From: JAAYXS01 sp964550375
GTDB taxonomy: Bacteria > Planctomycetota > Phycisphaerae > UBA1845 > Fen-1342
Length of the DNA stretch: 64,000 bases
Direction of reading: 5' to 3'
NCBI GenBank assembly: GCA_964550375.1
Contig: CAZJYX010000013.1
Coordinates: forward strand, 1 to 64,000
Of this stretch, positions 18,436 to 26,148 are shown piece by piece (within the stretch, counting starts at the first letter, position 1; every line of letters starts with the position of its first letter). The notes beneath the pieces were generated by a model. That model ran no database searches. It saw only the letters and a list, made by a program, of their open reading frames with translations, and was not told the origin of the DNA. A program made the translations under genes and the position numbers.

Positions 18436-21400
18436 TCAGCAGGCCGACCAGCCGCAGTGGCTGGCGCAGCGTAGGCACCCTTCCTGGCGGGCCACGCCGC
18501 CGCCACATTGCGGGCACTTCACCAGGTAGCCAGTGGCGGCATCGTGATGGTGCTTGACCGTGGCAAGGAACTCCGTGAGCGTGACGGCCGGCGTGGCGGA
18601 GGCGGCCGTGACAGACTTGACGGCCCGGCCGGCGCCGGGGGAGCGTTTTGGATCTTTCGTGATTCTGAGCCGCTCGGGAGCCTCGTCCAACTCGGCCACC
18701 GCCGTGCCGGCCGGCAGCGGCTGGGCGCGGCCCGTAGCGGCGCCGCCATTGCCGCCCGCGCCGGGCCGAGCGACGCGGGCGCGCGCACTGCCCTCGGGCG
18801 CCAAGCGCTCGTCCAGACGGGTCGGCGCCGCGCGGCGCAGCTCGACAACCTGGCTCTCGCCAGCCGCAGGGGCCGCCCGGCCAGCGCCGTTGCCACGCTT
18901 CTCGCGAGCCGGGCCGGCGGTGCTGGGGGCGACTTTGACATCCGGCGCCCGCAGCGCCCGGTCCATGCTGGGGGCGTGCTTGTCGTGCGGCGCCGGCGGG
19001 GTGCCGTCCAGATCAGCCAAGTCGGCTTCACCCAGGAGCAGCGCCCGCAACCCGAAGCGATCCTTTGCCCGGACGTACTTCTTGAGCGCACAAGCCAGGC
19101 CGTCCGGCAACGACATCACGCGGCCCGCCCGCGTCGGAATCTGCAGCGAGGAGCCAATGCCCTCCCACTGCCGGATAAGGTGCTTCAGGCTGCCGCCGGC
19201 CCGCAGCCAGAGCGAAGCCGGCCGGCAAATGCCTTCCAGGTCGCTGTTGGCCACGTCGCCGCCCTTGCCAAGCTGCGCGAAGATCTCGAGCTCACGCTCG
19301 CTCCGCGGGTCCACCGTGATCTTCACGTGCATGTTGCCGAACGCCGTCATCTGGCGAATCCGGAAGCCGCTCACGATCTCCGGCAGGTCGGCCGGTTCGA
19401 TGGAACCGGTAACCGCGACGGCGGACCGGTTGCTCGGGGTTGCCGGCGCCGCGCCGTCACCATCCGCGGCGTCCGTATTACAGTCCGAACAAGCCGGCCC
19501 GCCATCCTCGGCCTCATCAGGGGTCCCGGAGACCCCCTCGCTCGCTTCATGCCGTTCGTCGCCGCTCTTGTCCAGGGCCATCGGCTGAAACTCGCGGCAA
19601 CCATCGCGGTAAACGGTTACACCCTTGCAGCCCAGCTCGAAGGCGAGGTGGTAGATGCCTTCCACATCCGCCACCGTCGCGCTGTGCGGGAAGTTGATCG
19701 TCTTGCTGATCGACGAGTCGCAGTGCCGCTGGAAACCGGCCTGCATCCGCACGTGCCACTCCGGCGAAATGTCGTGCGCGCATACGAAGACGCGCTTCAC
19801 ATCGTCCGGCACGTCCGGCAGGTGCGCCACCGTGCCCACGGCCGCGATCTTGCGCAGCAACTCGTCGCTCAGGAAACGGCGCTGTTCCGCAACGCGCCGA
19901 AACGTCTCGTTAACCTCCACGAGCGGGCGCTCACCCTGCTTCTGGCCCCGCAGCACGTTGCGGATGAACGCCAGCGAGAACAGCGGCTCCACCCCGCCCG
20001 AACAGTTCGCGATGATGCTGATCGTGCCGGTCGGGGCCACGGTCGTGACCGCCGCGTTGCGCATCAGCCGACCATGCTTCGTCTGCCAGATGCTGCCGGC
20101 CCAATTCGGGAATGAGCCGCGCGCCCGGGCCAGTTGCTCGCTGGCCGCGTGCGCCTCGTTGTCCACGAACTCCATGAAGCGCGCGCCCCACTCGACGCCC
20201 GCGGCACTGTTGTACGGCACATTCAGCGCATACAGCGCATCGGCAAAACCCATGATCCCCAGGCCGATCTTGCGATTGCTCTTGCAGATCCGGTCAATCT
20301 CGGGCAGCGGGTAGTTGTTGGCATCAATCACGTTGTCGAGGAAGCGCACGGACTCCTGCACCGTCACCCGCAGGGCCGCCCAGTCAACCTCCGCCTCCGG
20401 CGTGCAGGCGTTCCGCACGAACGCGCCCAGGTTCACACTGCCCAGGTTGCAGGCCTCGTACGGCAGCAAGGGCTGCTCGCCGCAGGGATTCGTCGCCTCG
20501 ATGCGCCCCAGGTGCGGCGTCGGGTTCTGCTCATTGATGCGGTCAATGAAGACAATACCCGGCTCCCCGGTCTGCCAGGCGTTACGCACGATGATCTGCC
20601 AGATGTCGCGTTTGGTGTATACGCGTCCGCGCAGCTCTTCGGGCAGCAGTCCCGTCAGGCGCGGCGTGGCGAAATAGCGCTCCGGCTGATCCGCGGTGAC
20701 CGCCTCAACGCAGTCCACTTCCACCAGCGTGCGCACGTCATACTTCCAGATGTCCACGTCGCGCGGGATCACGAAGGCCTTGCCGTTGCGCGGGTTGCGC
20801 GTCACGTGCGGCGAATCGGGATCCGCCTGGAACTCCTTCATCCACGTGTCGGTCAGCTTCACGGAGATGTTGTAGTTCGTGAACTGGTTCAGATCCTGCT
20901 TGGCGTGCAGGAACTTGAGGATGTCCGGATGATGGATGTACATCATCCCCATGTTCGCGCCACGGCGGAACGCCCCCTGCTGGATCGCATTGGTCGCTTC
21001 GCTGAAGGCCCGCCAGAACGTGATCGGGCCGCTGGTCGTGCCGCCGCTGGATTGGATAAAGTCGCCGGTCGGCCGCAACTCGTCGAAAGCGAAACCGGTT
21101 CCGCCACCGGCCTTCTGGATCAAGGCCGTATGCTTGATGCTGTCGAAGATGTCCACGATGGAATCGCGCACGGGCAGCACGAAGCAGGCCGAGAGCATGC
21201 CCATCTCACGGCCGGCATTCATCAGGGTCGGGGAGTTCGGCATGAACCGGCCGCTGGTCATCAAGCTGTAGAAGCGCTCGTGCCAGGCGTGCCGCTCCGT
21301 CGGGCTGGCCCCGTAGCCCAACTCCACGTCCGCCACTGTGCCGGCGACGCGGCGGAACAAGTCGCCCGGGGTCTCGGTACACTCGCCGGCCTCGTTCTTC

Positions 21401-21495
21401 ATGAGGTAGCGGGCTTCGAGGACTTTGCGGGCGTTCTCAGTGAAGTTGGGCTCGTCCGTGAGCCGACGGTCAGGCACACCAGTCGAGGAACTCAT
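18436..21495 (-). CDS. nrdJ: Class II (B12-dependent) ribonucleotide reductase
   Basis: A 1019-residue adenosylcobalamin-dependent reductase that makes deoxyribonucleotides without oxygen. The first redox cysteine lies in 'SACFVLP' (Cys104) and the radical-site loop is 'NPCGE' (Asn336, Cys338, Glu340). After the barrel (to about 650) come an acidic linker, a TSCPD-type domain ('GKGGDVANSDLEGICRPASL'), and a linker of about 140 residues rich in Ala, Arg and Gly. A cysteine-rich end follows ('CPQCGGG', 'CLRC', 'HCGWSAC') that would bind zinc and supply reducing cysteines. I chose the ATG at 21495, eight bases after AAGGA. It is the only RNR in the window. Its upstream region contains two NrdR-like boxes. 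Confidence 0.94.
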   Translation of the reverse strand: MSSSTGVPDRRLTDEPNFTENARKVLEARYLMKNEAGECTETPGDLFRRVAGTVADVELGYGASPTERHAWHERFYSLMTSGRFMPNSPTLMNAGREMGMLSACFVLPVRDSIVDIFDSIKHTALIQKAGGGTGFAFDELRPTGDFIQSSGGTTSGPITFWRAFSEATNAIQQGAFRRGANMGMMYIHHPDILKFLHAKQDLNQFTNYNISVKLTDTWMKEFQADPDSPHVTRNPRNGKAFVIPRDVDIWKYDVRTLVEVDCVEAVTADQPERYFATPRLTGLLPEELRGRVYTKRDIWQIIVRNAWQTGEPGIVFIDRINEQNPTPHLGRIEATNPCGEQPLLPYEACNLGSVNLGAFVRNACTPEAEVDWAALRVTVQESVRFLDNVIDANNYPLPEIDRICKSNRKIGLGIMGFADALYALNVPYNSAAGVEWGARFMEFVDNEAHAASEQLARARGSFPNWAGSIWQTKHGRLMRNAAVTTVAPTGTISIIANCSGGVEPLFSLAFIRNVLRGQKQGERPLVEVNETFRRVAEQRRFLSDELLRKIAAVGTVAHLPDVPDDVKRVFVCAHDISPEWHVRMQAGFQRHCDSSISKTINFPHSATVADVEGIYHLAFELGCKGVTVYRDGCREFQPMALDKSGDERHEASEGVSGTPDEAEDGGPACSDCNTDAADGDGAAPATPSNRSAVAVTGSIEPADLPEIVSGFRIRQMTAFGNMHVKITVDPRSERELEIFAQLGKGGDVANSDLEGICRPASLWLRAGGSLKHLIRQWEGIGSSLQIPTRAGRVMSLPDGLACALKKYVRAKDRFGLRALLLGEADLADLDGTPPAPHDKHAPSMDRALRAPDVKVAPSTAGPAREKRGNGAGRAAPAAGESQVVELRRAAPTRLDERLAPEGSARARVARPGAGGNGGAATGRAQPLPAGTAVAELDEAPERLRITKDPKRSPGAGRAVKSVTAASATPAVTLTEFLATVKHHHDAATGYLVKCPQCGGGVARQEGCLRCASHCGWSAC

Positions 21496-21631
21496 CAGGA
21501 CCATCCTTGAATTAGCGGAGAAACAAGGCCTATAACATGCCTCAATCCGGCCATCCGGCCCATACGCAAGCCGGCGGCTGACCTCCAAAACGGGCTAATG
21601 CCTCGGCATCCACATTTAGGGGGCAATCTTC

Positions 21632-21660
21632 AATATACCCCAACATATTGGGGTCGTCAA
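21632..21660 (-). promoter_or_regulatory. nrdJ proximal promoter with NrdR-like box in the spacer
   Basis: Read on the minus strand: -35 TTGACG (21660-21655), a 17-base spacer, and -10 TATATT (21637-21632). The near-palindrome CCCCAACATATTGGGG (21638-21653, plus strand) fills the spacer almost exactly. Its core CAACATATTG fits the NrdR-box pattern CwAtATaTwG. NrdR is the ATP/dATP-sensing repressor of ribonucleotide reductase genes. Binding here would block RNA polymerase directly. The leader to the nrdJ ATG would be about 130 bases. Confidence 0.72.
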
Positions 21661-21725
21661 ACCGCCAGAGAACATTTCGCGTAAATGGCTAATATACCTT
21701 AAGTTGTGCAGCACATTCTTCATGC

Positions 21726-21756
21726 GCACTACATATTGTGTTAAGGCCCCTGTCAA
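21726..21756 (-). promoter_or_regulatory. nrdJ distal promoter candidate with second NrdR-like box
   Basis: On the plus strand GCACTACATATTGTGT (21726-21741) matches the 16-base NrdR consensus acaCwAtATaTwGtgt at about 14 positions. On the minus strand a perfect TTGACA (21756-21751) stands 17 bases before TGTAGT (21733-21728). The box therefore covers the -10 and half the spacer of a second possible promoter. Box centres are 88 bases apart. The -10 is weak (four of six), so this promoter is less certain than the box itself. Confidence 0.6.
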
Positions 21757-21778
21757 CAGGCAAGTGACACTGTTGACA
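21751..21778. repeat. Perfect 9-bp inverted repeat upstream of nrdJ
   Basis: TGTCAACAG (21751-21759) and CTGTTGACA (21770-21778) are perfect inverted copies separated by ten bases. The left arm includes the TTGACA of the distal nrdJ promoter, and the right arm is TTGACA on the plus strand. Arm spacing near two helical turns is typical of a dimeric regulator site. It could also fold as a hairpin. Which protein might bind is unknown. Confidence 0.6.
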
Positions 21779-21875
21779 CCCGTACAATTTGCTAATATCG
21801 GCACGCAAACGACCGATAATCCGGCCCGCTCCCGTCCGAAGTTTACTGGGTGTTGCGTTCCCCCCGGAGTGTCGT

Positions 21876-23051
21876 CTATGCCAGGTACGGCTCGATCACG
21901 TACTGCGCCAGCAACGCCGCCCCCATTGGCAGGATGGACTCATCAATATCGAAACGCGGATGGTGCTGTGAGAAACTCTCCCCTTCCATGTCCGAACCCG
22001 CCCCGAGGAACACGAAGGCGCCCGGGACCTGCCGCGTGTAGTAGGCGAAGTCCTCGCCGCCGCCCTGTGCCGGCAGCATCCGCACGCGCTGCTCATCCCA
22101 GCCCAGCCGCCGTGCCAGTTCGACTACGTGCGTGACGACCGCCTCGTCATTAATCAGCACCGGGTAGCCGGGCATGATTTCCACGTCCACGGTGGCCCCG
22201 TGAGCGCGCGCCACGCCTTCCGCAACCGCACATAGTCGGTCACAAACGTGCGCGTGCACGACCCCGTCGAGCGCCCTCACCGTGCCTGACAGCAGCGCCG
22301 ATTCCGGAATGATGTTCGTGGCCGAGCCTGCCTCTATCTTCGTCACCGACAGGACCGCCGCATCAGTCATCGCAACAGAGCGACTCACAATCGCATGCCA
22401 GCCTAGCACCATCTGTGCCGCCGCCACGATTGGATCCACGCACTCCTGCGGCATGGCGGCATGGCCTCCGCGCCCACGGACTATTACGCGGAAGTCGTTC
22501 ACGGCTGACATGAAGGGGCCGACGCACACTCCGAGGGTCCCCACCGGCAAGCGCGACCAGACATGCAAGCCGAGGATCGAGCGCACGCCTTTGAGCACGC
22601 CGGCCGCGATCATCGGCTGCGCCCCGCCGGGCGGAAGCTCCTCCTGAGGCTGGAAGATGAACTTGACCCGGCATTCCAGCGTGGCTTCGCGTGCCTTCAG
22701 CAGCGCGGCGGCTCCCAGCAGCATGGCCATGTGGGCGTCATGGCCACACGAGTGCATGACACCGGGGTTCCGCGAGGCGTACTCCAGGCCGGTCTCCTCC
22801 TGCATAGGCAGGGCATCCATGTCCGCCCGCAGGGCAACGACGGGTTCGTCTTCGTCGCCGATAGTCGCCGTGACGCCCCAGGTGCCGCCGACACGCTCGA
22901 CGGGCGTCAGCCCGAGTTGGCGCAGTTCGGCGGCGATGAAGCCGGCCGTCTCCTGCTCCTGACCGCTGAGTTCGGGCCTGGAATGTAGATGGCGTCGCCA
23001 GCCCCGGATGCGCTCGTACAAGGCCTCGGCGTCTTTAAGAACTTGTGACAT
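21876..23051 (-). CDS. M20-family amidohydrolase
   Basis: A 391-residue zinc peptidase/amidohydrolase of the hippurate hydrolase, N-acyl amino acid amidohydrolase and IAA-amino acid hydrolase group. Metal ligands are visible: 'ALRADMDALPMQEETGLEY' near 73-91 and 'HSCGHDAHMAMLLG' near 100-113 with Cys102 and His104. 'QPQEELPPGGA' carries the catalytic glutamate pair, and a dimerisation domain lies at about 180-290. It likely frees amino acids from N-acyl or N-aromatic conjugates in the cytoplasm. No amino-acid pathway neighbour gives the substrate. A TATAAG box (23062-23057) lies only five bases before the ATG, hinting at a leaderless mRNA. Confidence 0.92.
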   Translation of the reverse strand: MSQVLKDAEALYERIRGWRRHLHSRPELSGQEQETAGFIAAELRQLGLTPVERVGGTWGVTATIGDEDEPVVALRADMDALPMQEETGLEYASRNPGVMHSCGHDAHMAMLLGAAALLKAREATLECRVKFIFQPQEELPPGGAQPMIAAGVLKGVRSILGLHVWSRLPVGTLGVCVGPFMSAVNDFRVIVRGRGGHAAMPQECVDPIVAAAQMVLGWHAIVSRSVAMTDAAVLSVTKIEAGSATNIIPESALLSGTVRALDGVVHAHVCDRLCAVAEGVARAHGATVDVEIMPGYPVLINDEAVVTHVVELARRLGWDEQRVRMLPAQGGGEDFAYYTRQVPGAFVFLGAGSDMEGESFSQHHPRFDIDESILPMGAALLAQYVIEPYLA

Positions 23052-23196
23052 AAATACTTATACACAAAAGGCCTGATGAACTGATAGCCCGCAGCCCATG
23101 CTATCGCATACTTGCCGTTTACTATGAGCACGGCGAAGCGGATAATAGACAAGGGGGAGGGCCGCGACAAGGCGTCGCAAGCGGAGACTGGGCGAC

Positions 23197-23946
23197 ATGT
23201 GGGTGTTCGGATCACAGTGTGACGAGTTCTACGTGGCCACCCGGCTGTTCCTGAAGCTGGATCTGAGCCCGACCCGCGAGTCGCTGCTGCACTTCTGCGA
23301 GCGGATCCGCCGGGCCTATCCCACGATGCGCCGTCTGCGCCGCCGGGAAGACGGCGGTGTCATCCTGGACGAGGAAGATGACCGTCAACGCGGCCGCCGC
23401 TACCTGCGCCTGCATCCGGAAGCCCTCCGCTTCGGGCTGGTCGATCCGCCGGAGCGTAGCGAAGTTACGGCCATGGCGGACCTGATTCTCAACCAGGCCC
23501 CGGCCCACCTGAGCCTGAGCGACCTCGACTACCACAGCCTCGAAGTGGCCTACGGCTTCGACCTCGAGTACGCCGGCAACCACGACGAAATCGTGGCCGA
23601 GACGCTCCTGGCGGAGAACCCTCTGCATGCCGCGCTGGCCGGCGGCAACCGTCGCGTCATCGATTGCCAGCCTTGCCTTGGCGTATCGCTCTCGGACGAC
23701 TTCGCCACCCAGGCGTACGTGGACGTGAAGGGGCGCACATCGATGCAGGAGTTGCGGCTTGGCGAGTATGAGCCCCAGGTTCTGAGCGTGTACCTGACGC
23801 TGCGGCGTGAGTTCCCGGCGGGTACAACCACGGAGTTGGCCGGTCTGCATCAATCCTTGCTGGAGACTGGCGAGGAACTGGCCGCCACGCGCGTGATTCC
23901 CCAGATCGTTCAACCGCTGCGTGAGGCCATCGCCACGCACCGCTAG
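23197..23946 (+). CDS. Conserved-looking protein of unknown function
   Basis: A 249-residue soluble protein without signal peptide or membrane segment. It contains acidic and arginine-rich stretches and motifs such as 'FGLVDPPERSEVTAMADLIL', 'DLDYHSLEVAYGFDLEYAGNHDEIVAE' and 'CLGVSLSDDFATQAYVDVKGRT'. The residue pattern is well organised and looks like a selected protein, not a chance frame. I recognise no family. GGAG lies ten bases before the ATG. It stands alone between the M20 gene (divergent) and the hybrid kinase gene (convergent). Confidence 0.65.
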   Translation: MWVFGSQCDEFYVATRLFLKLDLSPTRESLLHFCERIRRAYPTMRRLRRREDGGVILDEEDDRQRGRRYLRLHPEALRFGLVDPPERSEVTAMADLILNQAPAHLSLSDLDYHSLEVAYGFDLEYAGNHDEIVAETLLAENPLHAALAGGNRRVIDCQPCLGVSLSDDFATQAYVDVKGRTSMQELRLGEYEPQVLSVYLTLRREFPAGTTTELAGLHQSLLETGEELAATRVIPQIVQPLREAIATHR

Positions 23947-24012
23947 ACGCACCAAATCTCTCAGCAGGCGACACTTGCGACCGTCAAGTCAGGGTTACGC
24001 CTGTGGAGTGGC

Positions 24013-26058
24013 TCAATCGTGGTCCGGGCCCCCTTCCAAGCGGCCGCGCGCTCTTTCGACCTGCACTTCGGTTCGGCCGAGAATCTGGCGGACGCGCTCC
24101 ACCAGCGCCCGCATGCCAAAGGGCTTGTACATGAGGTCATTTCCGCCGACCGACACGCCGTGCTCGGAAATCGTATCCGCAGTGTAGCCTGATACGAACA
24201 ACACCCTCAGGCCCGGGCGCTTCGCTCGCAGCTTCCCGGCCACCTGCCGGCCATTCAGCCCCGGCAGCACCACGTCCGTCACCAGCATGTGGATCAGACC
24301 GGCGTATGATGAGGCGATTTCGATGGCGCGCTCGCCGCAATTCGCTTCCATAACGGTGTAGCCGGCACGGCGCAGCGTACCGGCCGCCAAGGCCCGCACG
24401 GCCTCATCGTCCTCGCAGACGAGGATGGTCTCGCCGCCGCCCATTGGGCGTGTCTCGGCCGGGGCGGGCGCTGCAGCGGGCGCACCGGCAGCGACCGCCG
24501 GGAAGAACACCTTGAACGTCGTCCCGTGCCCGACTCGGCTCGCGGTGTCGATGTGCCCGCCACTTTGGCGAACGATCGCGTAGACGGTCGACAGACCCAG
24601 CCCGGTTCCCTTGCCAACGGGCTTGGTGGTGAAGAAGGGCTCGAAAGCGCGTTCGACGGTGGCCGGGTCCATGCCGCAACCGCTGTCGGTTAAGGTAATT
24701 ACGACGTAAGGGCCCGCGGTAAGATCCGGCCGCGCGGCACAGAACTCGGCATCGAGCTCGACGGCGGATGTGCTGATGTCCAGCGTGCCGCCGGCGGGCA
24801 TCGCATCCCGCGCATTGACGACCATGTTCATGATGACCTGGCCGAACTGGCCGGCGTCCACCCGAATCCAGGGCACGTCGGCCTGCAAGTCGAAGCGGAT
24901 CCGAACATCCTCGCCGACAAGCCGGCAAACCATGTCTTCCATGTCCACCAGCAGGCTGTTGGGATCCAGCCGCTCCAGCTTGGTAGGTTGCTGGCGACTG
25001 AACGTTAGCAACTGACGGGTGAGGACGCGGGCCCGCTCTCCGGCCCGCTCAATCGGGTCAAGTGCCGCCAGCACGCGCTCGCCCTCGCAGTGCCCGGCCT
25101 CCACGTCGGTCCGCAACATCTCGGCATGCGCCAGAATAACCAGCAGCAGGTTGCTGAAGTCGTGGGCGATGCCGCCTGCCAGGCAGGCAATCGCCTCCAT
25201 CTTCTGGGCTTGACGCAGTTGCTCCTCCAGACGCGCGTGCCGGGCCGCGGCCTGCTTCTGCTCACTCACATCCTGGAGGATGCCGTCCAAACCCACCAAG
25301 TGCCCGGCGGCGTCTGCAACCGCCTGCCCCCTGGCATGCGCGAACCATCTGTGGCCCGCCCGATTGAGGCAGCAGAACTCCGCCTGGAACTCAACGCCCT
25401 CCCGGGCGCAGCGCCGCAACTCGGCCATCACCCGCGCACGATCCCCGGCGTCCAGATGCTGCTCGAAGAGCGCGCCCGTGGCGGGCACCTCGCCCGGCTC
25501 ATAGCCGAACAGCCGGTAGGCCTCGTCAGACCAGACCACCTGCCCGGTCGAGCCATCCGCGCAGATGTAGCCCATCCGGACCAGTTGCGCGGCCCGCCGC
25601 AAGTGTGCCTCACTGGCGCGCAGTGCCTCGAGCGCCTGGCTGCGCTCGCGCCGCAAACGCAGCGTCTCGAACGCGCGTCCAAGCAGCGCCAGCAGTTCGT
25701 CACCGCCGAGCGGCTTGCGCAGGTAGTCGTATGCGCCGCGCTGCAGCGCGTCGATGGCCGTCTCGGTGTCGGCGTAGGCCGTTATGATCACGCACAGGGC
25801 GTCCGGGTCGCGCTGCCGCAACGCCGCGATCAGGTCAATGCCATTGGCCTGCCCCAACCGCAGATCGACGAGCACCACGTCCGGCCGCATGTCCGCGGCG
25901 ACGCGGAGCGCCTCAGCGATGCTCCCGGCGGCTCGGGCCGCATACCCGCGCAACCGCAACAACTCAACCAGACTCTCGGCCAGGTCTTGATCGTCATCCA
26001 CAACCAGAACCCGCCGCTCATCCGCTGCCGCCACCGTCGACTTGCTCTCGGCTGCCAT
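24013..26058 (-). CDS. Hybrid sensor kinase: REC-PAS-HisKA-HATPase-REC
   Basis: A 681-residue soluble hybrid histidine kinase. Order: receiver domain (about 15-130, 'VLVVDDDQDLA', acceptor Asp in 'VLVDLRLG', 'KPLGG'), a PAS fold (about 155-270, 'GYICADGSTGQVVWSDEA'), and the dimerisation helix with H-box 'GGIAHDFSNLL'. The ATP-binding domain follows ('NMVVNARDAMP', 'DSGCGM', 'GTGLGLS'), then a C-terminal receiver (about 555-670, 'ILVCEDDEAV', 'VTDVVLPGLNG', 'YKPFG'). There is no membrane helix, so it senses a cytoplasmic signal or is driven by another kinase. ATG at 26058 has GGAG nine bases upstream. It lies 90 bases downstream of another receiver-kinase gene and probably acts with it. Confidence 0.92.
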   Translation of the reverse strand: MAAESKSTVAAADERRVLVVDDDQDLAESLVELLRLRGYAARAAGSIAEALRVAADMRPDVVLVDLRLGQANGIDLIAALRQRDPDALCVIITAYADTETAIDALQRGAYDYLRKPLGGDELLALLGRAFETLRLRRERSQALEALRASEAHLRRAAQLVRMGYICADGSTGQVVWSDEAYRLFGYEPGEVPATGALFEQHLDAGDRARVMAELRRCAREGVEFQAEFCCLNRAGHRWFAHARGQAVADAAGHLVGLDGILQDVSEQKQAAARHARLEEQLRQAQKMEAIACLAGGIAHDFSNLLLVILAHAEMLRTDVEAGHCEGERVLAALDPIERAGERARVLTRQLLTFSRQQPTKLERLDPNSLLVDMEDMVCRLVGEDVRIRFDLQADVPWIRVDAGQFGQVIMNMVVNARDAMPAGGTLDISTSAVELDAEFCAARPDLTAGPYVVITLTDSGCGMDPATVERAFEPFFTTKPVGKGTGLGLSTVYAIVRQSGGHIDTASRVGHGTTFKVFFPAVAAGAPAAAPAPAETRPMGGGETILVCEDDEAVRALAAGTLRRAGYTVMEANCGERAIEIASSYAGLIHMLVTDVVLPGLNGRQVAGKLRAKRPGLRVLFVSGYTADTISEHGVSVGGNDLMYKPFGMRALVERVRQILGRTEVQVERARGRLEGGPDHD

Positions 26059-26148
26059 GACCAAGCACTCCTGCCGAGTTTGCACCAGTCCGTCCAATCC
26101 CCGAGATAACGTCGTCGATGCCGCTGGGCAGCGCGACAAGCGCCGCCG

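Noticed and set aside
20134..21510. 458-codon plus-strand frame opposite nrdJ
   Set aside because: Lies entirely antisense to conserved nrdJ codons; composition is His/Arg/Val-rich with no domain.
21773..21802. Plus-strand promoter starting at TTGACA in the nrdJ upstream region
   Set aside because: The -10 at the right distance (TATCGG) is poor and no plus-strand gene follows.
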